DNA of 64,000 nt from Mesoterricola sediminis (GCF_030295425.1 NZ_AP027081.1:2172965-2236964), one strand, 5' to 3'; shown: positions 19,206-28,487, numbered from the stretch's first letter. Notes: generated from the letters alone by a model not told the origin. A program made the numbers and translations.

Positions 19206-19270
19206 TGCCGAAGTGCCGAACCGGAATTGCCGAAAAGTCGGCAGTCTGCCGAAATGTCGGCCCGTTCGGC
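19206..19270. promoter_or_regulatory. repeated TGCCGA operator-like cluster upstream of tolC-emrAB
   Basis: TGCCGAA occurs at 19206-19212, 19214-19220, 19228-19234 and 19247-19253. The last two belong to inverted repeats: TGCCGA-AAAG-TCGGCA (19228-19243, perfect) and TGCCGA-AATG-TCGGCC (19247-19262, one mismatch), with centres 19 bases apart. A further TTCGGC is at 19265-19270. The cluster sits between the efflux operon (minus) and the Vps62-like gene (plus). A perfect -35-like TTGACA is at 19288-19293 and TATATAAT-rich sequence at 19316-19325, though their spacing is long. Confidence 0.6.
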
Positions 19271-19342
19271 GGAGTGACCCGCGTGCCTTGACAGCAGGGG
19301 CGGGGCTCCTAGGTTTATATATAATTAATAACAGGGGTGCCC

Positions 19343-20470
19343 ATGAAAGCCTTGCTCCTCCTGGCCCTTCCCGCCCTGCTGGGCGCCCAGGATCCGTCGA
19401 GCGCCGCGACCGAGAAACCCCGGCTCGCCAAGGAGGTCCTCCTGAAAGCCATCCAGGACAACGCGCCCATCCTGGTGCCCCACGGGGACGAGCTCTACCA
19501 GGTGACGAGCGTGGAGAGCTTCCTGGCTGTTTCGGAGGTCTACCCATACAACGAGGGAGGCCAGACCCATCATTTCGGGCTCCGCCTCAAGGGCGCGAAG
19601 GACACCGGCCTCAAGGGCATCTTCTCCAAGGACACCCGGGCCAAGGGCGGCGACCCCAAGAACGCCAAGGTCTACATCAATGTGAAGGTGGGGAAGGAGA
19701 CCACCGACCTCCAGTACTGGTTCCTGTACGCCTACAACGGTCCGGGGAGCGTCTATTTCGCGACCGGCAACGCCCTGCCGAAGGTGCTCCCGGCCTTCCT
19801 GACCCTCAACCAGCTCAAGAAGACCTATTCCAGTCCCAACCAGCCCATCCAGCTCCAGACGCTGGGGGCCCACGAAGGGGACTGGGAGCACCTCACGGTG
19901 CGGATCTCCAACGTCGACGGCCAGCGGATCCCGGACAAGGCGGTCTTCATGTCCGCCCACGGCGACGGGGGCTGGTACCCCGAACGCTCCGTCCTCGCGC
20001 CCGACCTGAAGGGCAAGGGGAGCCGGATCTGGGCCTTCGCCTCGAAGAACGGCCATGCCCTGTTCACGACGCCGGATGTCCACCTGTACAGCCAGTTCAA
20101 GTCGCCCATCACGGGGCTGGCGGTCTTCGCCCTCGTCAACGACACGTCCAAGCTGGGCGGCCAGGCGCTGACCGTGGACTTCGGGCTGCCCCTGCCCGGG
20201 GGCAAGGGGAGCCGCCTGGAGATCATGGGCGTCCAGGGGGATCCGGCCCTCGTCAAGGCCCTCGGCTTCACGCCGCCGGCCTGGATCGCCAAGTACCCGG
20301 ACCGGTGGGGGCGCTATGTGGAGAAACCGGTTCCCCTGGAGAATGTCCCGGGCCTGAAGACGCCGATGAAGCAGATCCTGGACAAGCTCGGGCTCCTGAC
20401 CGAGATGACCCTTGAAGCGGGCCCCCAGCCCCCCTGGAAGAAGGGCATCTGGGACAAGGAGGACGAGTAG
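19343..20470 (+). CDS. secreted Vps62-related (DUF946-like) protein
   Basis: A 375-residue exported protein with a signal peptide (about 1-16, ALLLLALPALLGAQ). The core resembles the Vps62/DUF946 family: LQYWFLYAYNGPGS (about 130-143), GAHEGDWEHLTVRISN (about 174-189) and FMSAHGDGGWYP (about 201-212), with conserved His, Glu and Asp residues clustered in HEGDWEH. The family is widespread in plants, fungi and bacteria and has no settled biochemical role. An ATG at 19343 after a GGGG stretch is preferred over a GTG two codons upstream. An AT-rich promoter region precedes it and it lies across the operator-like cluster from the efflux operon. Confidence 0.7.
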   Translation: MKALLLLALPALLGAQDPSSAATEKPRLAKEVLLKAIQDNAPILVPHGDELYQVTSVESFLAVSEVYPYNEGGQTHHFGLRLKGAKDTGLKGIFSKDTRAKGGDPKNAKVYINVKVGKETTDLQYWFLYAYNGPGSVYFATGNALPKVLPAFLTLNQLKKTYSSPNQPIQLQTLGAHEGDWEHLTVRISNVDGQRIPDKAVFMSAHGDGGWYPERSVLAPDLKGKGSRIWAFASKNGHALFTTPDVHLYSQFKSPITGLAVFALVNDTSKLGGQALTVDFGLPLPGGKGSRLEIMGVQGDPALVKALGFTPPAWIAKYPDRWGRYVEKPVPLENVPGLKTPMKQILDKLGLLTEMTLEAGPQPPWKKGIWDKEDE

Positions 20471-20489
20471 GGCGGGGCCTGCCGGCCCG

Positions 20490-22574
20490 TCACCCCACCG
20501 GCCGAAGCGGGCCCTCGCCGATCCCGAGCTTCTTCATGCGGCTCTGGAGGGTCGTGCGCTTCATGCCCAGCCGGGCCGCGGCGCCGGCCGCGCCGCCCAC
20601 CCGGCCCCCGCTGGCCTCCAGGGCCTTGAGGATGGCGCTCCGCTCCGCGTCCCGCAGGGTCTCGCCCTCGACCTGGGCGGGGCGGGCGGGGGCCAGCTCG
20701 GCGAAGGGGATGCGCAGTTCCCGGCCCGGGCTCAGGATCACGGAGCGCTCGATGAAGTTCTCCAGCTCCCGCACGTTCCCGGGCCAGTTCCAGGCCGCCA
20801 GCGCCTCCATGGCGCGGGCGGGGATGGCGTCGATGGGCTTGTGCATGCGCTGGGCGAACTTCTGGGTGAAGTAGCGGACCAGATCGGGGATGTCCTCCCG
20901 GCGCTCCCGGAGGGGCGGGATGCGGATGGGGAACACGTTGAGGCGGTAGAAGAGGTCGGCCCGGAAGGTCTTCGCCTCCACCATGGCCGCGAGGTCCTGG
21001 TTGGTGGCGGCGATGAGGCGCAGGTCCACCTTGCGGGGCTTCACGCCGCCGAGACGCTCGAACTCCCGTTCCTGGAGGGCCCGCAGGAGCTTGGGCTGGA
21101 GCTCCAGGGGCAGGTCGCCCACCTCGTCGAGGAAGAGGGTGCCCTCGTGGGCCAGCTCCAGGCGCCCGGCCTTGGCCGAGATGGCGCCGGTGAAGGCCCC
21201 CTTCTCGTGGCCGAAGAGCTCGCTCTCCATGAGCCCGGCGGGGATGGCGGCGCAGTTGATCTGGACGAAGCTCTTCTCGGCCCGGGGGCTGAGGCCGTGG
21301 ATGGCCCGGGCCATGAGTTCCTTGCCCGTGCCGGTCTCCCCCAGGAGCAGCACCGTTGCGCCGCTGGGGGCGACGGTCTCCACCTGCCGCAGGACCTTCA
21401 TCAGGCTGGCGCTGTTGCCGATGATCTCCAGGCCGTAGTCCCGGTCCATCTCCTCCTGCAGGTAGAGGTTCTCCTGGGCCAGCTTGTCGCGGAGGGCCTG
21501 GATCTCCTCGTAGGCGAAGGCGTTGTCCAGGGCGATGGCCACCTGGGCCCCGGCCCGGCCCAGGAGGTCGGCCACCGCGGGCGGGAAGGCCCCTTCCCGG
21601 CGCGACGCGAAGCTCAGCACCCCCATGACCCGGTTGCGGCTGATGAGGGGCACGCTGCACATGGAACGCAGGCCTTCGCCCTCGACCATGACCTGGGGCA
21701 CCGGCGGCGGGAAGGCCAGGAGGTCCTCCCGGGTGAAGACGCAGGGCTGGCGGAGCTCCATGGCCCGCCCCGTGGGGCCCAGGCCCGGGGCGAAGCCCCG
21801 GTTCTCCTGGATGTGGCCCCGGCTGCCGGGGAAGTCGATGAACCGCACCTCCACTTCCCGCCCGTCGTTCTGGGCGACCACGAGCACGAGGCCGTCGTAG
21901 GCGATGTGGCGGCGGAGGTTCGCGGAGATGGCCTCGAAGAGGTCCCGGGGCTCCCGGTGCGCCATGAGCTCGTTGGTGATCTCCAGCAGGACCCGCTGCT
22001 GGTCCCGCTCCCGGGTCAGGCTGGCGTTGAGTTCGTCCAGCTGGCGGAGGCGGAGGATGCGCAGGGCGTAGCTGGAGAGGAACCGGGCGAGGAAGATCAG
22101 GTAATCGTGGCCGACGGCCTGGAAGGCGCCGGGCTCCCGGCTCGCCAAGGCGAGGCCCCCCACGAGGCGCTCCGGTGTCCGCAGGGGCAGGAGAACGGCT
22201 GAACGGAAGCCCATGTCCTTCAGCACCCGGCCCATGCCGCCCGAACCGCAGGCTTCGGCCTGTTCCAGGCAATAGAAGTCCTTGGCCAGGTTCCGGGTGG
22301 CCTCGACCCAGGCGGGCAGGGGGCTCACCGGGTCCAGGAGGCCGTCCGGTCCCGATTGGGCGGCCCACTGGGAGAGGGGCAGGCCCTCGTCGGGGGCGCC
22401 CAGCCAGAGAGCCAGCCGATGGAGGGGCAGGTCCTCCTGCAGCACCCGGTACAGGGCCGGGCCCAGGGTCTCCAGGTCCCGGCAGGGGCCCAGGGCCGCG
22501 GCCGCGTCCAGCAGGTGGGCGAGGCGGGCGGGATCCAGGTCCCGGAAGGCCGGGGTACGGGGCTCAGGCGTCAT
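20490..22574 (-). CDS. sigma-54-dependent regulator with two GAF-like domains
   Basis: A 694-residue enhancer-binding protein. Two GAF-like sensory domains occupy about 15-190 and 205-350; the second contains QPCVFTREDLLAFP and SMCSVPLISRNRVMGVLSFA. The AAA+ domain (about 375-610) has Walker A GETGTGKE (about 411), the sigma-54-contacting GAFTGA loop (about 460), Walker [13 protein letters not shown], and RADLFYRLNVFPI and WPGNVRELEN. The C-terminus is a Fis-type helix-turn-helix (AAARLGMKRTTLQSRMKKLG). This is the NorR/FhlA-like layout without a receiver, so a ligand or redox signal acting on GAF is likely. It is convergent with the Vps62-like gene and targets are unknown. Confidence 0.93.
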   Translation of the reverse strand: MTPEPRTPAFRDLDPARLAHLLDAAAALGPCRDLETLGPALYRVLQEDLPLHRLALWLGAPDEGLPLSQWAAQSGPDGLLDPVSPLPAWVEATRNLAKDFYCLEQAEACGSGGMGRVLKDMGFRSAVLLPLRTPERLVGGLALASREPGAFQAVGHDYLIFLARFLSSYALRILRLRQLDELNASLTRERDQQRVLLEITNELMAHREPRDLFEAISANLRRHIAYDGLVLVVAQNDGREVEVRFIDFPGSRGHIQENRGFAPGLGPTGRAMELRQPCVFTREDLLAFPPPVPQVMVEGEGLRSMCSVPLISRNRVMGVLSFASRREGAFPPAVADLLGRAGAQVAIALDNAFAYEEIQALRDKLAQENLYLQEEMDRDYGLEIIGNSASLMKVLRQVETVAPSGATVLLLGETGTGKELMARAIHGLSPRAEKSFVQINCAAIPAGLMESELFGHEKGAFTGAISAKAGRLELAHEGTLFLDEVGDLPLELQPKLLRALQEREFERLGGVKPRKVDLRLIAATNQDLAAMVEAKTFRADLFYRLNVFPIRIPPLRERREDIPDLVRYFTQKFAQRMHKPIDAIPARAMEALAAWNWPGNVRELENFIERSVILSPGRELRIPFAELAPARPAQVEGETLRDAERSAILKALEASGGRVGGAAGAAARLGMKRTTLQSRMKKLGIGEGPLRPVG

Positions 22575-22601
22575 CCGGGGATGATAGCAGGAGGGGCTTC
22601 C

Positions 22602-24674
22602 CTACTTCAGCCACCGCCCCAGCCAGCCCTGGACTTCCTGGAACCAGTGGCGGCTGTCCTCGCCCTTGCTGATCCAGTGGTTGGCGTCGGGGAAGACCAG
22701 GAGGCGGCTGGGCACCTGGAGGCGCTGCTGGAGGGCGAAGTTCATGAGGGCGTTGTTGAGGGGGACCCGGAAGTCCTTCTCGCCGACGGTGATGAGGATG
22801 GGCGTGCGGAAGCCGGTGCCCTTGTCGTGGTTCCCGGCCTGCAGCAGCGGGCTCTGGTCGGTCCAGGCCTTCGCCCCCGCCCACACGGGGCCGCCGGTGG
22901 AGATCTCCCGGTGCCAGCCGCCGTCGCTGGTGCCCCACTGCATGGCCAGGTCCATCTCCCCGGCGTGGCTGACGATGGCCTTGAAGCGGGTGGTGGTGGC
23001 CTGGAGCCAGTTGGCCAGGTGCCCGCCGTAGCTGGCGCCGGCCGCGGCCTGGCGGGAGGCGTCCACGAAGGGGAACCGGGCGATGGCGTCGTCCGCGGCC
23101 GCCAGGATGTCCAGGGCGGGGCCGCGGAGGGGATCCAGCTGGATGGCGCGGGCGAAGGCCTCGCCGTAGCCGGTGGAGCCGGTGTAGTCGGTGAGGAGGA
23201 CCACGTAGCCGGGCTCGGCCATCAGATGGTAGTTCCAGCGCAGGCCGAAGGCGTCCCGCCACATGTTGGCCGCGCCGCCGTGCATCAGGACGAGGAGGGG
23301 GTACCTGCGGGCAGGGTCGAAGCCGCCGGGCCGGATCAGCATGCTGTGGATCCGGCGGCCCCGGGAGACGGTCCAGAAATGCTCGACCGGGGACCAGCGG
23401 AGATCCCGGGCCTGGGCGGCATTGAAGGCGGTCAGGGGCCGCGCGCCGGCGGGGCCGAAGGCGTGGATCTCGGCGGGCCGGACGGCGCTCTCCCACTTGC
23501 CCACGAGGGCGGGTCCGCCCGCGGCCAGGCCGGTGACGCAGCCGGTGTCCGGGCAGGGCTCGTCCCGCACCGTGCCGCCCTCCAGGGGCAGGGAGTGCAG
23601 GCGCTCCAGGCCGGCCTCCTCGTACGTGAAGTAGACGCGGCCGGCGCCCTCGGGCAGGGCGTAGCGCTCCACGCTGCGGTCGAGGGCCGCGGTGAGGACC
23701 CGGGGCGTGTCCTGGAAGGGCCAGGGGTAGCTCACCAGGCGGGTGACGTCGTAGACCTGGCCCGGCGTCTCCGCGCTCCGGGCGCAGAAGAGGCGCCGGC
23801 CGCCGGGGGCGAACGCCAGGTGGCCGTGGTGGCCCTCCCCGGAGGTCAGGCGCCGGGGCTCGCCGCCCCGGGCGTCCACGAGGAAGAGGGGGGTCTGGAG
23901 GTTGGCCAGGGCGGCCTGGTCGCGGTTCACCGTGGCGGCGAAGACCACCCCTGCGCCGTCCGGGGTCCAGGCGGCCTCCAGGGTCTGGCCCCCGTCGTTC
24001 TGGAGGGTGCCCGAGAACCCGGGGGAGGCGGCGAGGGCGGACCCGGCGAGGAGATCCACGGCGGGGGCCCCCGCCCGGGCCTCCTGCACGAAGAGGTGGG
24101 CCTTCCGTTCGCCGAGCCAGTGGTCCCAATGGCGCACGGGGTAGGCGTCGTAGGCGCGCACGTTGTACTTCCGATCCTTGCGCTCCCGGGTGGCGGCCCT
24201 GTTCTCCGCCTCGGTGCGGGCCCCGGGCCAGACCTCGCTCACGTAGAGGAGGCGGGTCCCGTCGGGGCTCCAGCGGGGCGCGTCGGCCCCGAGGGCGGCG
24301 TCCGTGATCCGCTGGGCCTCGCCGCCCCCGGCCAGGTCGAGCACGTAGACCTGGGGCGCCTCGTCCCCCTCGCGCTTCGCGGTGAAGGCCAGGCGCCGGG
24401 AATCGGGACTCCAGGCCACGTCCCCCTCGGCGCCCCGGGTGAACGTGATCTGGCGGGGCGGGGCCCCGTCCTCCAGGGACCGGATCCACAGATCGGAGGT
24501 CTGGTCCTTGGGATCGTAGGCGGGGCTGGTGACCGTGAAGACCACCCGCTTGCCGTCGGGGCTGGGCACGGGGGAGCCCACCCGCTTCATCAGCCAGAGG
24601 GCCTCGTGGGTGACGGGGCTCCCGGCGAAGGCGGGCGCCAGGAGGGCGGCGGCGAGGAGGATGGACCGGAGCAT
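22602..24674 (-). CDS. S9-family prolyl oligopeptidase-like serine peptidase, exported
   Basis: A 691-residue exported peptidase. A signal peptide (SILLAAALLAPAFAG) is followed by a WD40/TolB-like beta-propeller (about 30-420), with PSPDGKRVVFTVTSP, WSPDSRRLAFTAKR and WSPDGTRLLYVSE. The alpha/beta hydrolase domain (about 440-690) contains the nucleophile in GASYGG (Ser about 549), the acid in GEKDFRVP (Asp about 633) and His in DANHW (about 663), the standard catalytic triad. PLLVLMHGG and LLTDYTGSTGYG are also typical. It probably cleaves peptides in the periplasm, as acylaminoacyl- or dipeptidyl-peptidase-type enzymes do. The ATG at 24674 follows a GAGGT site. It diverges from the C45 gene and lies 27 bases upstream of the sigma-54 regulator. 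Confidence 0.93.
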   Translation of the reverse strand: MLRSILLAAALLAPAFAGSPVTHEALWLMKRVGSPVPSPDGKRVVFTVTSPAYDPKDQTSDLWIRSLEDGAPPRQITFTRGAEGDVAWSPDSRRLAFTAKREGDEAPQVYVLDLAGGGEAQRITDAALGADAPRWSPDGTRLLYVSEVWPGARTEAENRAATRERKDRKYNVRAYDAYPVRHWDHWLGERKAHLFVQEARAGAPAVDLLAGSALAASPGFSGTLQNDGGQTLEAAWTPDGAGVVFAATVNRDQAALANLQTPLFLVDARGGEPRRLTSGEGHHGHLAFAPGGRRLFCARSAETPGQVYDVTRLVSYPWPFQDTPRVLTAALDRSVERYALPEGAGRVYFTYEEAGLERLHSLPLEGGTVRDEPCPDTGCVTGLAAGGPALVGKWESAVRPAEIHAFGPAGARPLTAFNAAQARDLRWSPVEHFWTVSRGRRIHSMLIRPGGFDPARRYPLLVLMHGGAANMWRDAFGLRWNYHLMAEPGYVVLLTDYTGSTGYGEAFARAIQLDPLRGPALDILAAADDAIARFPFVDASRQAAAGASYGGHLANWLQATTTRFKAIVSHAGEMDLAMQWGTSDGGWHREISTGGPVWAGAKAWTDQSPLLQAGNHDKGTGFRTPILITVGEKDFRVPLNNALMNFALQQRLQVPSRLLVFPDANHWISKGEDSRHWFQEVQGWLGRWLK

Positions 24675-24776
24675 GGATACCTCGTGATACGACAACCATA
24701 GCATCGCGGGATCCGGGGCAGGGGGGGGAGGACAAACTGGCAGCCTCATGGTTTGATGTATTTGGAGATCCCCTTC

Positions 24777-27700
24777 ATGCGACCCATCCCCACCCTCTTG
24801 GGCGTCTGCCTGCCGACCCTCGTGGCCGCGGCGGCGGAACCCGTCCCCGTGCCGGTCTTCAACGCCGGGTTCGAGCAGCAGCAGGACGAGAAACCCCTGG
24901 GCTGGTCCCTGGCCGCGGGCCCCGGGACCGTGTCCATCGGGCCCGGCCGGAAGCAGGGCTTCCGCAGCCTGCGCCTGGCCCATCCCGCCGGCGGCGCCGC
25001 GTCCACCGTCGTCTCGGAGCCCGTGAAGCTCCAGGTGGGCCAGCTGTACCGCCTGAGCGCCTGGATCCGGACCGAGGGCGTGGCCGTCGATCCCACCGCC
25101 CGCTACCCCACCGCCCTGGGGGCCTGCCTCTCCATGAAGAGCTTCCCCTTCACCAACGCCTCGCCGACGGTGGCCGGGAACGGCGCCCGGAAGGTGTCGG
25201 TGGTCTTCTTCGCGACGGCCTCCACGGACCGCATCCAGCTGCACCTGGGCCGCAACGGCAAGGCCACGGGCACCGCCTGGTTCGACGGGGTGACGCTGGA
25301 GAAGATCGACGACATCGGGGAGGCCATCGCCCTGGAGACGGTGCGGTGGGCCGGGAAGGGCTTCCGGTACGAGGAGGGGGGCTGGACCTTCCTCCACATC
25401 GAGGGCGGCCCCTATGAACGGGGGTGGCAGCACGGGCAGCTGATGGCCCAGGAGCTGGCCGTCTTCGTGGAGAAGCTGGCCAATCTCCAGGACAGGACCA
25501 ACCCGGGCGCGGGCTGGGAGCGCCAGCGGGGCCTGGCCGACGCCCTCATGCTGCGCAAGTACGAGCCCGAGTTCCTGGAGGAGATGAAGGGCATCGCCGA
25601 CGGCGCGGCCAAGGCCGGCGCCAGGTTCCAGGGCCGGCCCATCGACCTGGTCGACGTGGTGGCCATCAACTCCGACATCGACCTGGGGGAGATCGCCAAG
25701 GCCGCGAAGGTCACGGCCACCCCCCTCACGGGCCGCTCCTTCGCGGCGCCCGAGGAGGGCGAGCCGGGCCGGACGGACCGGTGCTCCTCCTTCGTGGCCA
25801 CCCAGAGCGCCACGCCCGACGGCCGCATCGTCATGGGCCAGATCTTCATGTGGCCTCCCGGATACTCGGGGGTGGACTGGAACGTCATGGTGGATGTCCA
25901 GCCGACCCAGGGGCGCCGCTTCGTGATGCAGACCTTCGCGGGCGGCATCAGCTCCGGCACGGACTGGTACATCAACGACGCGGGCATCATCATCGGCGAG
26001 ACCACGGTGGCCCAGACGCCCTTCGAGCCCGCGGGCACGCCCGAGGCGAACCGCATCCGCAAGGCCGCCCAGTACGCCACCAGCATCGACCAGGTCGCCG
26101 AGATCCTCAAGGCCGGCAACAACGGGCTCTACACCAACGACTGGACCCTCGCCGACATCAAGACCAACGAGGGCGCCGACTTCCTGCTGGGCACCAGGCA
26201 GACCCGGATGTGGCGCACCGGCAGCAAGGGCCACCCCGCGGACACCCCCGGCGGCCTCAAGGACTTCATCTGGGCGGACAACAACAACCGCTCCCTGGAG
26301 GTCCGCAAGGAGCTCGTGCCCAACCTGGAGAACAACCCGGTGGACCTGGCCTTCAGCCCGGCCAACCGCGACGTGGCCTTCCAGGAGGTCTACCAGCGCT
26401 ACGCCAAGGGCGGTTTCGACCTGGCGGCAGGCGTGGCCCTCCAGGCCTCCAGCCCCATCAACCGGCCCCACGCCTGCGACGGGAAGCTGACCACCTCCGA
26501 GATGGCCGAGAAGCTCATGTTCATCGCCCACTACGGCAAGACCACCCTGCGCGAGAAGTGGGTGGGGGGCCGGTGGATGGCGGACCTGCCCCAGGCCGTG
26601 CCCCACCTCACCCTGGGCTACACGACCTTCAGCCCCCTGTACGTGGTCGAGAAGCTGAAGGCCCTCAAGGCCGCGCCGGCGCCCCAGCCCGCCGCCCCCA
26701 GGCCCGACGTGGCCGCGGTGAAGGAGGCCTGCGCCTTCCCCAAGCGCCTGCTGTGGAAGAACACCGTCTTCCCCGCCACCGACGGCGAGAACTGGTTCGT
26801 CAGCGGAAGCGCCGCCTACCACGCCATCCTCCGCCGCCTCCCCGAAGCCCCGGACAAGGCCTTCGACCTGACCCGGGACGCCCTGGCCGACCTCAACGCG
26901 CGCTACGCGTGGATCACCGCCCGGGAGGGCAGCCTCGCCCCCCGCAAGGCCGTCACGGCCTACGACCGCTACGGCGCCTACCAGATCCCCCGGATCAAGG
27001 GCGCCTTCCTCCTGCACCAGCTGCGGCTCCTGCTGGGGAACGCGGCCTTCGGCAAGGTCATGGAGGCGGTGCACGGGACCTTCCACGACCGGACCATGAC
27101 CTCGGACGCCTTCATCACGACCGCCTCCCAGGCGGCCGGGCGTGACCTCCGGGCCTTCGTGGAGCCCTGGCTGGACCGGGAGGACCTGCCCGATCCGGCC
27201 GTGGCGGTCTCCGCCGCCCAGGGCGCCGAGGGCTGGGACCTGGCCCTCCAGGTCACCCAGGCCGGCAAGCCCTGGCACTTCGTGGCCACGGTGGAGATCC
27301 GCACCGCCAAGGGCGCGCGCCTGGAGCGGGTGGAGGTGAAGGAGGGGGCCTCCCGCTTCACCTTCCGCTGCGCCGAGAAGCCCGTGCGCGTGGTCTTCAA
27401 CGCGGGCCGGGACCTTCCTGTGCGCCTGGACAACCCCTACACCCTGCCGAACCAGCTGGACGACTTCGACCGGCTCCTCTACGTCCACGGGACCTCCCGG
27501 GAGGTCGAGGCCGCCCGCAGCCTGGCCCTCAACCACCGGGAGCTCTTCGCGGACAACTTCACGGAGATCCTGCCCCCGGTCAAGCCCGACGCCGAGGTCA
27601 CCGACGAGGACCTGGCCTCCCGGGACCTGGTGGTCTTCGGCGGCCCGGAGGTGAACGGCCTCCTGGCGCGCATGGTCGAGGAGAAGAAGCTGCCGGTCAC

Positions 27701-27953
27701 CTTCGGCAAGGGCTGGTTCCGCTTCCAGGGCCGGCTCTACGCGCGGCCCGAGGACGGGCTGGCCCTGGCCCTCCCCAACCCCTGGAACCCGAAGCGGGCC
27801 CTCTTCCTCTACACGGCCAACACCCGCCTCGAGCTGCACCAGATGACCAAGGCCTTCCAGCGGGGGTTGCCCGAATGGGTCGTCTACCGCGGATCCGAGG
27901 CCGTGGCCAAGGGCTACGGCCCCGAGGCCCGCTTCGACCTCGGGGTCGAATGA
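24777..27953 (+). CDS. large exported C45-type autoproteolytic hydrolase with M1-like C-terminal region
   Basis: A 1058-residue exported protein with a signal peptide (about 1-20). Residues ~25-180 form a jelly-roll-like carbohydrate-binding-type domain (NAGFEQQQDEKPLGW, YRLSAWIRTEG). The middle (about 185-620) resembles C45/phospholipase-B-like Ntn hydrolases. It has GGPYERGWQHGQLMAQEL, then TDRCSSFVATQSATPDGRIV, in which Cys336 is the expected autocatalytic nucleophile. The C-terminal ~400 residues resemble the end of M1 aminopeptidases (AFLLHQLRLLLGNAAFGKVM, TSDAFITTASQAAGRDLRAF, VEPWLDREDLPDP). No HExxH is present, so that part is likely non-catalytic. The ATG at 24777 has GGAG 9 bases upstream; a TTG and an ATG further up are possible. 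The substrate is unknown. Confidence 0.8.
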   Translation: MRPIPTLLGVCLPTLVAAAAEPVPVPVFNAGFEQQQDEKPLGWSLAAGPGTVSIGPGRKQGFRSLRLAHPAGGAASTVVSEPVKLQVGQLYRLSAWIRTEGVAVDPTARYPTALGACLSMKSFPFTNASPTVAGNGARKVSVVFFATASTDRIQLHLGRNGKATGTAWFDGVTLEKIDDIGEAIALETVRWAGKGFRYEEGGWTFLHIEGGPYERGWQHGQLMAQELAVFVEKLANLQDRTNPGAGWERQRGLADALMLRKYEPEFLEEMKGIADGAAKAGARFQGRPIDLVDVVAINSDIDLGEIAKAAKVTATPLTGRSFAAPEEGEPGRTDRCSSFVATQSATPDGRIVMGQIFMWPPGYSGVDWNVMVDVQPTQGRRFVMQTFAGGISSGTDWYINDAGIIIGETTVAQTPFEPAGTPEANRIRKAAQYATSIDQVAEILKAGNNGLYTNDWTLADIKTNEGADFLLGTRQTRMWRTGSKGHPADTPGGLKDFIWADNNNRSLEVRKELVPNLENNPVDLAFSPANRDVAFQEVYQRYAKGGFDLAAGVALQASSPINRPHACDGKLTTSEMAEKLMFIAHYGKTTLREKWVGGRWMADLPQAVPHLTLGYTTFSPLYVVEKLKALKAAPAPQPAAPRPDVAAVKEACAFPKRLLWKNTVFPATDGENWFVSGSAAYHAILRRLPEAPDKAFDLTRDALADLNARYAWITAREGSLAPRKAVTAYDRYGAYQIPRIKGAFLLHQLRLLLGNAAFGKVMEAVHGTFHDRTMTSDAFITTASQAAGRDLRAFVEPWLDREDLPDPAVAVSAAQGAEGWDLALQVTQAGKPWHFVATVEIRTAKGARLERVEVKEGASRFTFRCAEKPVRVVFNAGRDLPVRLDNPYTLPNQLDDFDRLLYVHGTSREVEAARSLALNHRELFADNFTEILPPVKPDAEVTDEDLASRDLVVFGGPEVNGLLARMVEEKKLPVTFGKGWFRFQGRLYARPEDGLALALPNPWNPKRALFLYTANTRLELHQMTKAFQRGLPEWVVYRGSEAVAKGYGPEARFDLGVE

Positions 27954-27992
27954 CGGGTGGAGCCGGCATCCCCGGAGGCGCTGGCGCCGGAT

Positions 27993-28487
27993 TCAGGTCC
28001 AGCGGCCTTCGGGGCGGCCCTTCCAGGCCCAGATGATGTAGTCCACGTTGAGGGGCCGGCCCCCCAGGTCCTTCAGGCGGGTCATGAGCTGGCCCCGGTG
28101 GTGCTGGGTGTGCATGGCCACCTGGGTGAGGGCCTCGTCCACGGAGATGACGCAGGGCGGGCCCGGGAACCAGGGGATGACCACCTCGCGGGCGAGGCCG
28201 GCGGGGTCCAGCCCGTCCAGGAGCGCGCGGTAGGCGGCGTGGTGCTCGCGGGTGGCCTGGCGCAGGGCCTCGTACGAGGGCAGGGGGCTCTCCCGGTCGA
28301 AGGCCACGTCCCGCCCGTCCAGGACCTGGAGGAAGGCCGTCTCCACGTCGACCATGTGCCGGACCCGGGCCCGGAGATCCTCGTCGCCGCGCGCATCGGA
28401 GCGGCCCCAGGCCTCGAACCAGACGGCGTCCGCCCAGGCCATGTGGTCGTGCATGTCCTTCAGGTGGTCGAGCAGGGTGGTCGGCAT
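27993..28487 (-). CDS. DinB-family four-helix protein
   Basis: A 164-residue DinB/YfiT-like protein of the metal-binding four-helix bundle family. It starts LLDHLKDMHDHMAWADAVWF, with the usual N-terminal histidine helix, has HMVDVETAFLQVLDG in the second helix, and ends with HTQHHRGQLMTRLKDLG, the classical HxxxHRGQ motif contributing metal ligands. Relatives include bacillithiol or mycothiol S-transferases and proteins of unknown function. No thiol pathway gene is nearby. The ATG at 28487 follows GAGG. It is convergent with the C45 gene and divergent from the peptide transporter. Confidence 0.88.
   Translation of the reverse strand: MPTTLLDHLKDMHDHMAWADAVWFEAWGRSDARGDEDLRARVRHMVDVETAFLQVLDGRDVAFDRESPLPSYEALRQATREHHAAYRALLDGLDPAGLAREVVIPWFPGPPCVISVDEALTQVAMHTQHHRGQLMTRLKDLGGRPLNVDYIIWAWKGRPEGRWT

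Noticed and set aside
19288-19325. A perfect TTGACA with TATAAT as promoter of the Vps62-like gene
   Set aside because: The spacer is 26 bases (22 to the nearest alternative TATATA), too long for a normal sigma-70 promoter.
22602-27839. A single 1745-codon open frame on the minus strand, extending the S9 peptidase far upstream
   Set aside because: Only the part from the ATG at 24674 has family similarity and a ribosome site. The rest is antisense to the C45 gene, and its open state reflects very high GC content.
24777-27953. M1 aminopeptidase activity for the C-terminal part of the C45-type protein
   Set aside because: No HExxH zinc motif is present in that region.
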